64,000 nt of DNA from Apostichopus japonicus (GCF_037975245.1 NC_092577.1:23586398-23650397), one strand, 5' to 3'. Shown: positions 23,930 to 36,142, counted from the stretch's first letter. Translations and numbers: made by a program. Notes: generated by a model not told the origin, from the sequence alone.

Positions 23930-26330
23930 TACAAACGGGCTAACAGACACACTAAAAAAGGGGCCCCCAAATGGGCCATGATCAATCATAGTTGCTACCA
24001 CACAAAACCAATATTAAATGCAAAGGTACTTTCCACAGAGTAAAGAACTGCCAATGCAAGACAAATTTTCTTCTGCATAGGTCTCACCAGATAGAAAGTA
24101 TAGGTGGCCCAATGCGGCCCTATATGGGCCTAATGAATTGTATATCGATGCAGATCATATGTGCCTTGTGACATGACATTTGTAGCATTCCACAGAGTAA
24201 AGAAATGCGAATACAATACAAATTTTCTTCTGCAAAGTGCCCAGCACATGTCAAAAAAATTATGCAGTTTAAATAGTTAAGATACCAAAAGAAACCAATC
24301 TATAACCATCAACAACATCCTGAATTATTCAAATTCCTTCCCGCTACATAGGCCAATGGAATAATGAGATTAGTATACAAGTAGGTGTATCACTTACTAA
24401 ACATTTCATTGAGCCAAACAAAAATGACGCGAACTCAGTCTTTGGGGGAGATCCTGACAGTTATAATGCATTCTCAAATCCATTCTTTTTCCTTTTATCC
24501 ATTTTTTCCCCTTTTATCCAGTCAGTTCTTTGTATCGTGAGCAGTGTTTAACTTGGCAGTTACTTTGTTTCGCTGGAAACACTGGAGCAGATTAAAATCA
24601 GTTTATGTATTGTAAATAACAAACCCAAAATCATTGTGTGTCTTAAAACACTGTGTTTACGTTAGCATTGTAAATCTACAAAGTTTAAAATCTTGACAAA
24701 CAACGCTTAAGTGTCATCTTAAGACATACATGTAGTCGAACAACAGAGATTGTTTTGTATCTTAAACTCAGACAAAGAAACAATTATCAAACAATGGTGA
24801 AAATGCTTTATAACGTGTACTTAACGATAAAGGTTTGGGTTGAAACTGTCCAATATGGTTTTTAAAAGATACATAATTGAAGCATAGAAATGTATATGTA
24901 CCTTTATGCTAGGTACACTCTTTAAAGGACTTAAAATGCTAAGATTGAACAAAAAATACTGATATCACCACGTATGTCTCCATTCCTTGATACAGAATAT
25001 AAAATGAGTAATTGGCCTATATTACTCCATCTTCCATCATTACACTAATTCAATTCGAATAGCTTGTAAGAAGTCCAACAAATAGATGTGGCATCCATTT
25101 TTCAGAAATATGAATGCTAGATGAGGGTTTTTGTTTTCATCTATGAAGGAATCTTTTACCTTTCAAGAAAGTCATCTTGCTAGTTTAAAATGTACTAAAA
25201 TCATAATTGGCAAAGATAGTAACAAAAGATCACTTTGTGATTACTCATGTTAGGTTCGAAGTATAAGAACTGAAAATTCATGTCTCTTGACAGTAATTAA
25301 ACACTGGAGTGTGTGCATTGTAAAAAGACACTGCATTTGCCATTCAGACAGATCTCAAAAGAATCAGCAAGTTTATGAAAATTAAGTATTCCCATGAACT
25401 TGATTCTAAAAAGACAATGGAATCTCAAATCTATGTTTCATTGTCGGAGTCATCACTCCAAGATGGTTCAGTACTTGAATCATCGGCATCAAACTCGGAA
25501 GCCACGTCTGGTCGGCTACTTTGAAAATCTTCGCTCAGTTCCCCCTCTTGGAATAGATGATCTGGGAGAGCCGGTCCCTCCAACCAGTCAGGGCTGGCAC
25601 CCATTCTTGCTCTTCCAACCGTAGTTCTGTGGATCCAAGCCAGGCAAGACTCTTCCTCAGAGTGTTAGAATTAGAATGTGGGGAACTGTCATTTTTGCCC
25701 AGGCCGGCAAATCCCAAAATATTTAGAGGCTTAGGTGCAAAAAGTGTTATCTTTATTTTGCTTAGAGCAGCGAATAGCTAAATAAGATAAAACACTGGTC
25801 TTGTGTACAGTAACTCCAATTTATGCTGGAAACAATGTAATCATGAGCTTCAAATGTCATGTTACAAGGCACATATATCCAATTCTTTACACCCATATAT
25901 AGGGCCACATTGGGCCACCTATTGTTTCTATCTGGCGGGCCCTTAGCAGCAGAAAATTTGTCTGGGCCATTCAGTACTTTGTGGCATTCATGCATTAAGT
26001 TGACATTGGTTTCAAGTGGTACCTCGTTCGTTTGATCACATGCATTTTTTAGGGGCCCTTCTTGGCCGTCTGGCGGGCCCTTTGCAGCAGAAAATTTGTC
26101 TGGCATGGGCCATTCAGTACTATGTGGCATTCATGCATTAAGTTGACATTGGTTTCAAGTGGTACCTCGTTCGTTTGATCACATGCATTTTTGGGCCCCC
26201 TTTAACCGGCCCCAGGGGCCACATGCAGCAGAGCGACCACGGCAGACATCCACTTTTGGATATACTGGGTTTTTCCACAAATGTTCCAATACTCAGATAT
26301 TGGTACCTCGTTCGTTTGATCAAAGTGCAC
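23930..26330. mobile_element. Fold-back element with GGCCC-rich, tandemly built arms
   Basis: Bases 24056-24187 (AGATAGAAAGTATAGGTGGC, then ATGTGCCTTGTGACATGACA) match the reverse complement of 25845-25975. The similarity extends outward on both sides through GGGGCCC and ACCAAT words. Each arm also contains a tandem duplication: about 152 bp on the left (24030 and 24185) and 138 bp on the right (25931 and 26069, with a further partial copy near 26300). The 1.6 kb between the arms is mostly noncoding. The structure fits a fold-back transposon. No target duplication was resolved. Confidence 0.6.
25431..25640 (-). CDS. Possible terminal exon with acidic C-terminus, unknown
   Basis: On the minus strand a frame reads ARMGASPDWLEGPALPDHLF, then a Ser/Asp-rich stretch ending SDDSDNET and a stop at 25431. 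An AG lies just upstream near 25630. It sits inside the fold-back element, so it could be a remnant of that element's own gene. No family was recognised and the exon call is weak. Confidence 0.25.
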   Translation of the reverse strand, partial: AWIHRTTVGRARMGASPDWLEGPALPDHLFQEGELSEDFQSSRPDVASEFDADDSSTEPSWSDDSDNET

Positions 26331-26344
26331 TGAGCTGCCGGTCT

Positions 26345-26777
26345 ATAAGGCTACAACTTGTTGTATTTACGTATAAAGCATGGCACGGGCTACTTTCTTT
26401 CATAATTTATTTACAATTAATGTGGAATTATACAATTATAATACCCGAAATAGACCAAATGCTCATTGCAACTTTTATCATACAAAATTAGGTACACTCA
26501 GCTTTCGCAACCGTGCAACAAAGTTATGGCACTCATTAGGGAATATAGTTAAATCTAAGGCTACAAAGAATTCATTTCAGAAATGTTTAAAAAAAGGAAT
26601 TGTTATCATCATATTCAATTATGTAAATGAGTTATTTCCTTCAACAATTTGTGTATATTATGTAACACACTTTCACATTGTATTTATTAATAATTTTTTC
26701 TTTAGGGAGCCCTCCACTTTGCTAAGCTTTATAGACTTCCCTCCTCTTTGTACTTCTGTGGAAAAACAAATAAATCA
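26345..26777 (+). mobile_element. 3' end of an L2/CR1/Rex1-type LINE
   Basis: The frame from 26380 reads FHNLFTINVELYNYNTRNRP, then LGTLSFRNRATKLWHSL. This is the conserved C-terminal tail of L2/CR1/Rex1-group reverse transcriptases (YNTR, then a F/SIRxxGPKLWNSL-like motif). A short 3' UTR follows and ends in an ATAAATCAAATAAA-like run at about 26777. The rest of the LINE is absent, as expected for 5' truncation. Confidence 0.75.
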
Positions 26778-26869
26778 AATAAACTATGTTGTCACGACGA
26801 TGACAAATTGCAATAGCCTACATTGACCTCTTCGCATGTCTACGGCCAAATCACGTTGACTATACCGGT
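26778..26869 (+). rRNA. Second dispersed 5S piece: spacer plus 5S nucleotides 1-32
   Basis: Bases 26778-26837 match the 5S spacer at 1094-1148, and 26838-26869 match 5S nucleotides 1-32, breaking at CCGGT. The break falls close to where the LINE near base 1188 entered 5S. What follows (GTGACAGG and a T run) is not 5S. This is therefore another 5S unit interrupted at nearly the same point. Confidence 0.75.
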
Positions 26870-26884
26870 GTGACAGGATTTTTT

Positions 26885-27010
26885 TCCCCTGAAAATATTC
26901 TCCTCCGGGGGGAATATTTCCTGGGAAATTTTCCCCCGGGTGGAGATTTCCTACGAAATATTCCCCCCGGGTGGGCATTATTCCTAGGAAATATTCCCCC
27001 CAACCTGGAA
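26885..27010 (+). repeat. Short GC/AT-banded minisatellite with self-complementary units
   Basis: Units alternate CCCCGGG(T) with palindromic AATATTTCCTAGGAAATATT-like segments, repeating four to five times. No gene is present. Confidence 0.7.
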
Positions 27011-27177
27011 AAATTACCCCCACCTTCATGTAATTCTAGTTAATTATATTTGTGTACACCTATCAAGGATATCTCATCATGGAACTATAATAAGACGATT
27101 TTAACCTTTTTTGGGCATGAACTTTGAATATATCATTCCTGCAAATAAGGATATTCAGAGGAAATGTCTTGGGTTAG

Positions 27178-27310
27178 GACCAATGGACGACCGGGACTCA
27201 GAAATGGACGCCGGGACTTGGAAATGGACGACCGGGACTTGGAAATGGACGGTCGGGACCTACAAATGGACAAACTGGACCTGGCGAAAAATGGACACCG
27301 GGACTTGACA
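27178..27310 (+). repeat. 21-bp minisatellite
   Basis: A unit like GGAAATGGACGACCGGGACTT repeats about six times with substitutions. It is translatable (MDDRDLE-type repeats), but there is no evidence that it is coding. Confidence 0.8.
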
Positions 27311-27589
27311 AAATATTATAAAAGAAATACTTCCCCGGGGGTGGGGGTGTCGAAATTAATATATTTAGCTACCCCTGCAACCCCTCTTCAAATTAGCGCC
27401 ATTTTGGTAAAAATTGGAGGGGGTGAATTTTGGGGGTGGGGGACCCCCTCCCCAAGTGCAAAACTTGGGAGGGCACCTTCAAACATGTTTTACCCTTCCG
27501 TTACATCCTATTGATGACGTCATAAAAGTTTCAGCTCATTCGCATATTCGGTTAATTAATTAAAAATCATTAACCTATCTGCCTAACAC

Positions 27590-28800
27590 TAAATTACTCT
27601 ATATACGGGAAAGTACCGACTTTTATACGTTACCATGGTTACTGGGTTGGTCCGATTTCCCCCATCTTTTCTGGGTACCACCGCTAGGGTGTCACCTGTC
27701 CGAAATAGGATGAAACTAATAGGTTCGATACTTCCCCGGGGTGGTGGGGGGTAATTTTGAACAAAATCTGAAACGGTCAAAATAATTAGTGTTACTACGT
27801 ACGGGAAAACCCAGACCCTTCTACTTTGGAGCGTTACCATGGTTACTGGAGTGGTCCGAATACGGCCATCCTATCAGGGTACCACCGCTAGGGTGTCCCC
27901 TTCCGAATTAGGATGAAACTTGTAGGTACTTTTCATTCCTGGGTGATAGGGGGGTCACTTTGAAAGAAAATCTGAAAAGGCATAATAATTTGTGTTACTA
28001 TGTACGGGAAAATCCCGACCCTTCTACTTTGGAGCGTTACCATGGTTACTGGGGTGGTCCGATTACGGACATCTTTTCGGGGTACCACCGCTAGGGTGTC
28101 CCCTTTCCGAAATAGGATGAAACTTGTAGGTGGGTCTCTTCTCCGGGGTGGTAAGGGGGGGTCATTTTCGAAAAAATCCGAAAAGGTCATAATAATTAGT
28201 GTTACTATGTACGGGAAAATCCCGACCTTTCTATTTTTGAGCGTTACCATGGTTACTGGGGTGTTCCGATTACGGACATCTTTTCGGGGTACCACCGCTA
28301 GGGTGTCCCCTTTCCGAAATAGGATGAAACTTGTAGGTGGGTCTCTTCTCCGGGGTGGTAAGGGGGGGGGTCATTTTCGAAAAAATCCGAAAAGGTCATA
28401 ATAATTAGTGTTACTATGTACGGGAAAATCCCGACCTTTCTATTTTTGAGCGTTACCATGGTTACTGGGGTGGTCCGATTACGGACATCTTTTCGGGGTA
28501 CCACCGCTAGGGTGTCCCCTTTCCGAAATAGGATGAAACTTGTAGGTGGGTCTCTTCTCCGGGGTGGTAAGGGGGGGGGGCATTTTCGAAAAAATCCGAA
28601 AAGGTCATAATAATTAGTGTTACTATGTACGGGAAAATCCCGACCTTTCTATTTTTTAACGTTACCATGGTTACTGGGGTGGTCCGATTACGGCCATCTT
28701 TTCGGGGTACCACCGCTATGGTGTCCCCTTTCCAAAATAGAATGAATCTCCTAGGTGTGTCACTTCTCCGGGGTGGTAGGGGGTCATTTTCAGAAAAAGT
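27590..28800 (+). repeat. Satellite of six ~206-bp units
   Basis: The word GTTACCATGGTTACTGG recurs at about 27629, 27833, 28036, 28243, 28452 and 28661, giving periods of 203-209 bp. Units 3-6 are the most alike, suggesting recent amplification. Long stop-free frames exist on both strands because the unit length is often a multiple of three or nearly so. These are not taken as genes. Confidence 0.9.
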
Positions 28801-28974
28801 ACAGTCAGCAAAAAAGTCTCCGTAGCGTGCGCCATGGAACGCCCGGAAGGCATTAAATGAGCCCACCACTCCCCACGCCTCCGAACCGCCAAAATAATCT
28901 CAGATTCACAATCAGCGCCCCAAGAAGCACCAGAAAAGGTGTATTTCGTTCGTTTTTGGAGACACCCACTTGGG

Positions 28975-29443
28975 CTCGTGCCCCCTCCCAATGATTTTTT
29001 GGCCCCTCACGCCCCAACACAACACCCAATTCCAAAATAAACTTCAGATTCGTGAGCAGCGTGTCGAGAACAACCAGAAAAGATATACATTGCCCGTTTT
29101 TGCGACAAAAATTATTTTCACCGAAAACCCCGTAATTGCCCAAAAAATGGATTTCGTGAAAAAGACGTCACAGGGGGTAATCGATGCCCAGGAGCCCAAA
29201 TCTGCAACTCCCAGGTCCATATCTGCTTCCGTTCGGGAGATACGTAGTCCCAAAGGACCCGATAGAAATACGTGGTCTTCATACGTGCAAAAGTTGGAAA
29301 ACTCCCTCTTGACAACCACCCCCCTCCCCCTCCTTTCCTCTCTGAAGTACCCATCGACATGAAATTTTGACGTGGAGTAGAAGACACCCTGGTCATTGTC
29401 ATACACTAATTTCCTGTAATTATCTGACCGGGAAAGGGTTTTT
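28975..29443 (+). repeat. Composite repeat, part A (copy 1)
   Basis: About 465 bp here match 63243-63709 in the same orientation with few differences, for example CCCAGGAGCCCAAATCTGCA and CCGTTCGGGAGATACGT. The segment just before it (28871-28975) looks like a diverged upstream unit with a period near 136 bp. The copy ends at TTTTTG, where a hairpin-ended element begins. The other copy runs straight on into part B. Confidence 0.85.
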
Positions 29444-29640
29444 GGTTCCTTGCTTTAGCAAAAGGAACCTATGCAGTCAGGTTGGCGTGTGTGTGTGTAC
29501 TTGTAAGACCTGTCAATCGGGGATAATCGTATGGATACACACCTTCCAACTGGGGATATACACCCCCAAATGGGGATATCCCCATTTGTCAAATCCCCAT
29601 TTTCAATGTGCAAAAACCATCCACAACATCGCAGAAGTGC
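29444..29640 (+). repeat. Hairpin-ended repeat fragment (GGTTCCTTGC end)
   Basis: It starts with an imperfect hairpin, GGTTCCTTGCTTTAGC/AAAAGGAACC, then CTATGCAGTCAGG and a GT-rich run. The same start is found at 54877 and, inverted, at 60332. A perfect 22-bp palindrome centred on GGGGATATCCCC lies at 29567-29588. The right end is not clear. Confidence 0.65.
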
Positions 29641-30970
29641 CTCCTTTAATTTTCTAAATGATTAAAAAAATTCACCACTTTCATACTTCAAATCCGCATG
29701 TCTGGTGTGTTTGTTTAACAAAGATACAGTAGGTGTCTCAGCTCTGATTACTATAGCGCCCTCAGCTTTATACACACGGATGACGCATGTCCCCAGTTAA
29801 CAGGTTAAGAGAGATACACACGTTTTTCCCGGTTGACTACTACAGCAGCAAACACACTTCCCCAGTTGGATACCAAAATGCCAAATACACATTAGTGTCT
29901 GCTTGTATATGCAGTGCTTAATACTATTTGACCATGTTGTCATCACTATACATGACATTGAACATGTGGGAACTGGGAACCTGAAACGTACAGTACCATT
30001 TGAAGATTACTGAATGGTAGGATATATCTTTTTCTTGTTTTCAATCCATTTTGGTGATATTCCCTAGGTATATGTGACTTTCATCCGTAGGTTCTTCCCC
30101 ATTTTCATAGTAATACACCCACCCGAAAGTAACTTGGATAAGCTGTGTCAGGCCTAACAAGCTATATTCAGTGTAGGCTACTTGTTTTCTATTAGGATAT
30201 AGTGTAAAGCAAGTTATTACTAGACCTAACAGTATTACTAGTAGCCTAACATCTCTAATATGCAACTAAACTCAGGCTTTATGTGATGTAGGATAGGTAG
30301 GCCTAGCCAATCAAACCAATTGTAAGATAAAATTGCGTAGCCCTAGAAAAGAGAAAGTATTTGGAGAGGTTTTTTTTGACATATATGCTAGGTTTCTTTG
30401 AACTTGAGGTGTCTATGCATTGTTCAAGTACTAATAATTAAATAATTTTATCAAGTTTCATTGGTGCATGATGATTACGGTAAGTTAAGAAGAAGTCATC
30501 TCTTAGGAATATGTATTTGAAACTACTATATAGGCATATTGTTGGAGTAACCATATTGTACATAATATTTAGCAAATGTTTTTATTGTTGATTTTCACAG
30601 ATTTTCCACAGATTCATTATTGTTAGCACTGTCTGCAGTGATATGTTGCATCCTTTTTGTTTTCCTAATTTTTGTGGTGGCGTATATTAAAGAATATGAT
30701 ATATAAATCGGCAGTGTAAGTATACATTGGTGACTTTATTATTTGACCCTAAAATTCACACAGACTGTTGCTTTTCTACCTGTCAGTTCAAATACTAAAA
30801 ACAAACTGCAAAGGCTATACTACAAACCTTCCCTAAACAGACAGTTTGTTGTGCATCTACATCAATTAAATCACCATGTGGTAGCTATGTAGATTCTTAA
30901 CGGTACCTTTTTACAATTTAGTCAGTTAACAATCCCTTGATTGTCAAAGTCTCTATAATTAGTGTTAAAG
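29640..30970. other. No gene recognised
   Basis: AT-rich intergenic sequence with no repeat, exon pattern or RNA gene that I can support. Confidence 0.4.
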
Positions 30971-31696
30971 ATGACATCTGGGCAAAAGATGAACAAACGA
31001 GTGAGTATATTGATTGCTTTTTTTCTGTAATATACCTATGAATCTCTGTAGTCAACACAGTTATTAATTATTCTCTGTTACAGTTTAAGACTACTCTTGT
31101 AATGTATGCGTTCTATGTTTACTTCAATTCTAGGTAACTTCACGCCTGCAGCTGCGCAATGAGAAGTATCTACCTCTACAAGCAGATCCTCCTGGGTTTA
31201 TGGTGAAGTTACTACCAGAAAAAGGTATGTGAAGTGCTGCACATTGTTGGATCTATTGTGACTATACATGTGTAAAAATCATTAAATAATTGCAGAGAGG
31301 TCATGTTTTTTTATGGGTGGTCCCCATGCTATCTCTTTTTCTCACTGGAAAACTTACCTTCATTTATGTAATTTGGATTGCAACATCCCCAACCCTTATT
31401 GAAATGCTTGTCTACATATCATCCACCCATTTTATCAACCTCAGGTGTAAAAGATTGACTATAGAATTTCTCAGGCATTGTTGCATTGATTTATACTTTC
31501 TATTAATTTCTGAATAATACCAACTTCCTATTTGCTGATAGGTCGAGCAGTTTTTACAACTAAAAATGTTTTACACGGGGAACCCTTACTTGCATATGGC
31601 GGAGAGCTGATTTCTGGGGAAGCTGGGGAAAGACGCGAGGCGAGAGAACAAAGTGGATTAAGATATTTTTTTACCTGGAAAGGAAAACAACTGTGG
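30971..31696 (+). CDS. N-terminal exons of a SET-domain (KMT5A-like) lysine methyltransferase
   Basis: Exon 1 is 30971-31000 (MTSGQKMNKR, donor GTGAGT), exon 2 is 31134-31224 (ending KLLPEK, donor GTATGT) and exon 3 is 31542-31696 (donor GTGAGT). All phases agree. Exon 3 reads GRAVFTTKNVLHGEPLLAYG, then GELISGEAGERRE and YFFTWKGKQLW. This is the start of a SET domain (G(R)GVFAxxxFxxGxFLxEYxGE), and the GEAGERRE stretch points to the KMT5A/SET8 group that methylates histone H4 K20. The catalytic second half (the NHS and C-terminal tyrosine motifs) is absent from the window. A Helentron starts within about 20 bp of the donor, so the gene is interrupted or truncated. It could instead be an unrelated SET paralogue. 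Confidence 0.6.
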
Positions 31697-31700
31697 GTGA

Positions 31701-34700
31701 GTACCAGAATTTCAGGAACAAAGCCAACTTGCTTATTGCGTAGCACCAGGTGAAGGAAATAGACCTATGGGCTTATTTCAAGACTTGCATTTCCAACATT
31801 ATTTTGTGGACAGCCAAGAAGTGACAACAAAGTTAAGGTACATTACAGCACAATATGTAAGTGGGAACTGCGTCACAAAGATAGAAGATTTGCCAAATCT
31901 GTCCAAAACATATTCTACAAAATCAAAAAATTACAAATCAGCCAAATACAGCAGAAAGTAACACTTAGTATGCGAAAGAAAAAATCACAAGGGAAGAAAT
32001 TAACTGCTCAACATTTCAAAACAAATGAGAGTATCAAGCAAATCTTGACCCTAGATGAAGGATTTAGAGTATTCCGAACATTACGAGGATCCCCTCCCTA
32101 TTGGGAAAGGTCCAAGAAAGAACTATTTCCAATGATTCGACAACTTGGAATCCCAACATGGTTTCTGTCATTCTCTGCTGCTGAAGCAAGGTGGCTTCAC
32201 CTACTCAAAATCCTTGGAAGAACAGTCAAAAACAAACATTTCACAGATGAAGAACTCTTAAACATGAATTGGAATGAGAAATCTGACCTTATCCAGAGTG
32301 ACCCTGTCACATGTGCACGTCACTTTGATTACATGTTTCGTAGGTTCTTGAATAATTTCCTGTATAGTTCATATCATCCAACTGGTGAAATCATTGATCA
32401 TTTCTACAGAGTTCAGTTCCAACAGAGAGGTTCCCCACACATTCACATGCTAGTTTGGGTCAAAGATGCACCTTTATATGAAAATGCAGCTCCTACAGAA
32501 GTAGCAGATTTTATTGATCAATATGTCACATGTAACATACCTGACACAGTCAACCAAACTGTTAACTTGCAATCTCACAGCCATGCAAAGACATGCAGGA
32601 AAAAGAGACAAGGTGTTTGCCGCTTTGGGTTTCCTATCCCACCAATGCCTACAACCATGATTCTAACACCATTGGAAGTTAAAGGCAATGACAAAACTAC
32701 AGAATTGTACAAGTGCATAAAGGCTTACTTGGATGATTTGAAACTTGCTGAAGACATTACTGACACATTTGAAGATATGTTGACAAAGTTGGAAAGCACA
32801 GAAAGAGATTACATTCTTGCTATACGTTCATCCATAACATGAGACAAAATCTTTCTTAAAAGATCACCATCTGAAGTCAGAATTAATGGTTACAATAAAG
32901 TCTTGCTAGAAACTTGGAGAGCTAATATGGATATTCAATATGTGCTGGACCCATATGCATGTGCCATGTACATTGTATCTGACATTAGAAAAGGACAAAG
33001 AGGTATGAGTAACCTTATGCAGCGTGCAACAACAGAAGCAAGAGAAGGGAACATGGACATCAAACAGCAAGTACGACACATTGGAAAAAAATTCCTTAAT
33101 CATGTTGAAATGAGTGCTCAAGAAGCAGTGTACTTGGTATTACAAATGTCACTCAGAAAAGCCTCCAGGCACTTTGTGTTTATAAATACCTCACCATTAG
33201 AAGATCGAACAATCCTGATCAAACCATTGGAATATATTCAACAGTTGCCAGATAACTCTACAGATATTGAATGTATGGGACTTATCAGGAAGTATGCTGC
33301 CCGACCTAAAGCACTACAACATTATTGCCTTGCAGACTTTGCAGTTTGGTTCGATATCACTAGTGACAACAAGAGCAATGAGAGCACTAACAATGATTAT
33401 GAATTAGATGAAAATGATGATGACCCTTCTATCAAATTGAACAAAGACAGCACTACCCATGACTATGAATCACATGATAATGCTGATGACCATGATATGC
33501 AGGATACTGGTGAGGTCAAATGCTATACTGTTGGTGCATTAAACTTTAGAAAAAGAAACATAGCCAAGATCATCAAATATGTTCGGTTTAACAAGGAAAA
33601 TGATGCAGAAAAGTACTACAGAGAGCAACTGATGTTGTTTTTTCCTTGGAGATCTGAGAATAATATCATGGAGTCATGTGATACGTACCAAGAACGATAC
33701 CTTCAGGTTGAATCCAAGATTAAAGACAAGGAAGCAGAATATAACCACAGTGGAGATATCATTGACCAGGCAATTGATGATATTGAAAATGAAGAACACC
33801 CTGAGATGTATGATGAGATTGCACCAAATACAGAACATATGGAAAAGGCTCATCAAGATGAAAAGGATAAACAACAAGTGAAAATCCCTTCCAATGAATC
33901 ACCTGAATTGTATGATATTGGACAAGACATTGGAATTGCAGTCAATAGTGCAAACATACAAGAATTGCAAAAACCTCGCTTGCCTGATTCTGAATACAGA
34001 ACTCTAGTACGCAGCCTCAATAAAAAGCAGAAAGACTTCTTCTACTATGTACTGCATTGGTGCAAAACAAAACAAGAACCACTGTACACATTTCTCACTG
34101 GCGGAGCTGGTGTAGGAAAATCTCAAGTATTGAAAGCTCTGTACAATGCACTTTTGAAATACTATTCTAGCCAGCCTGGAAGTGATCCAGATGATACTGA
34201 CATTCTTCTAATGGCACCAACAGGCAAAGCAGCTTACAGTATTAAAGGCAGTACCATTCACAGTGCTCTACTCATTCCACCTAGTCAAGGATTTCATTAC
34301 AAGGCATTAGCATCAGACAAATTAAACTCACTTCGAATGAAGTTCCGAAATTTGAAAATCATTTTCATTGATGAAATATCTATCGTTGGTAATGGAATGT
34401 TTACATACATAGATAAAAGACTGCAACAAATTATGGGTAGCAAGAAAATATTTGGAGGTGTTAGCATTATTGCTGTTGGTGATCTCTTTCAACTCAAGCC
34501 AGTGTTTGATGGATGGGTATTTAATGATCTAACTCATGATTATGGTCCACTTGCATCTAATTTATGGAGAGATCATTTTATGGCCTTTGAACTAACTGAA
34601 ATCATGGGACAAAAATATGACCAGAGTTTTGCTCAACTTTTGAACCGACTAAGAGAAAATATACAAACAGATCATGATTTGAGGCTGCTAAAAACTACAC

Positions 34701-36142
34701 AGATTACAGCCGACAATGTTCCATCAAATGTTACACATGTTTATCAGACAAACCCAAGAGTGAATGCACACAATGATGAAGTTTTTCAAAACTAGACACT
34801 CTAAAGCTCACAATTAGATCTCAAGACATTGTCGTAGGTGATGTCCCAAACACAGTCAAACAGAAAATAGTGACTTGCATACCGAACAACCCTCAAAAGA
34901 CAATAGGATTATTCACTGAACTATCATTGGGCATTGACCAACGAATTGACCTCTGTCTCAATGTTTCAGTTGAAGATGGAATGATTAATGGTGCTACTGG
35001 TATTATCAAGTATATAGAGAATGTACATGATCAGAACATTCACACTATATGGGTACAATTCGATGACATTAGTGTAGGTAAGGCATGTCGACACTCTAAA
35101 AGAGAGCTGTATCATTCAAAGCTTGCTTCAACATGGACACCAATATCAAGAAGTAGTCGACAGTTCAGGATTGGTCGCAACAAAAATGCAGAAGTTATTT
35201 CCCCTTAGACCTGCAACTGCAAAGACAGTCCATAGATGTCAAGGAGATACAATGAAAGAGATAGTTGTTGATATGTCAGGTGGTAGATCACAATGTCACA
35301 TCCACTATATTGCATTAAGTAGAGTGACTTCCATAAATGGATTACACATTCTTGATCTTAATCCTGAGAAAATTAATGTCGATCGAAATGTAGTCAAGGA
35401 AGTAGAAAACCTTCGTTCCACACGATCATTGAAAATATGCAGCCATGCATTTGAAAGTACAGACAGCACCACCATCATTCATCAAAATGTAAGATCACTG
35501 AAGAGACACATTTCTGACATAATTCATGACAGCACAATCACATCTGCTGATATTGTACTTTTCACTGAATGCCATCTATCAGAAGCAGTAACAAATGATG
35601 AACTGTTCATTGAAGGATTTACACTATTCAAAAACATCCCATCTCATGCTCCTGTCTCAAACTCCCCATATGGCACTGTAATCTACACTAACAATAATAT
35701 CACAACACTGACTGAACATACACTGAATACAAATAATATTGAAATCTCCCTGACAACCAAAGACACATGTGCTGGAACTATTAAAATTGCAGTAATTTAC
35801 AGGTCTAAAAAGGTTCCCATGCAACAATTCCATGATGCATTGACTAACTTTTTAAGTCACATAGATCATTCACAACAAACATTGATTGCTGGTGATTTCA
35901 ATGTTGATGTACTCCAAAACACGCCAGACAAAAACAGCCTTCTCTCTTTATTCACAAGAACATTCAAATACAAACAAATCATACTCACTCCTACAACAGA
36001 TTATAACTCATGCGTAGATCATATGTACACAAACATTCCTACAAGTAAAACAATTGGTAGTGGAGTCCTTGAGAGCTATTACAGTGATCACAAAGCAAGT
36101 TGGATTTCTTTGCTAAACCTCCATGAAAACACAACAAGTTAA
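31701..36142 (+). mobile_element. Helentron (Helitron with endonuclease), 5' part lost
   Basis: The domain order is Rep (HUH), a Pif1-like helicase and an AP-like endonuclease, the arrangement that defines Helentrons/Helitron2. The element begins abruptly at the CVAPGEGNRPMGLF motif of the Rep N-terminus and ends after the endonuclease stop at 36142. Terminal sequences were not identified. Its neighbours are SET exons upstream and an OB-like gene downstream on the same strand. Confidence 0.85.
31713..36142 (+). pseudogene. Helentron Rep-helicase-endonuclease gene, broken
   Basis: Rep: APGEGNRPMGL near 31740; a frame change near 31836; then an open frame from 31970. The HUH-type motif reads GSPHIHM (HIH at 32438-32446). 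The tyrosine box reads DPYACAMYIVSDIRKGQRGM, with Tyr at 32969-32971 but Asp at 32981-32983, where the second catalytic Tyr (i+4) is expected. Helicase: Walker A GGAGVGKS at 34100-34123, Walker B IIFIDEIS, later HYIALSRVTSINGLHI. Endonuclease: IIHQNVRSLKRH, LFTECHLS, IAGDFNVDVL, YYSDHKASW. The breaks are the change near 31836, a TGA at 32840-32842, a frame change near 34793 and one near 35170. It cannot make one intact protein. Confidence 0.85.

Noticed and set aside
27990-28830. Long open frames on both strands (up to 133 codons) as protein-coding genes
   Set aside because: They follow the ~206-bp satellite unit exactly and appear on both strands, with no splice or family signal.
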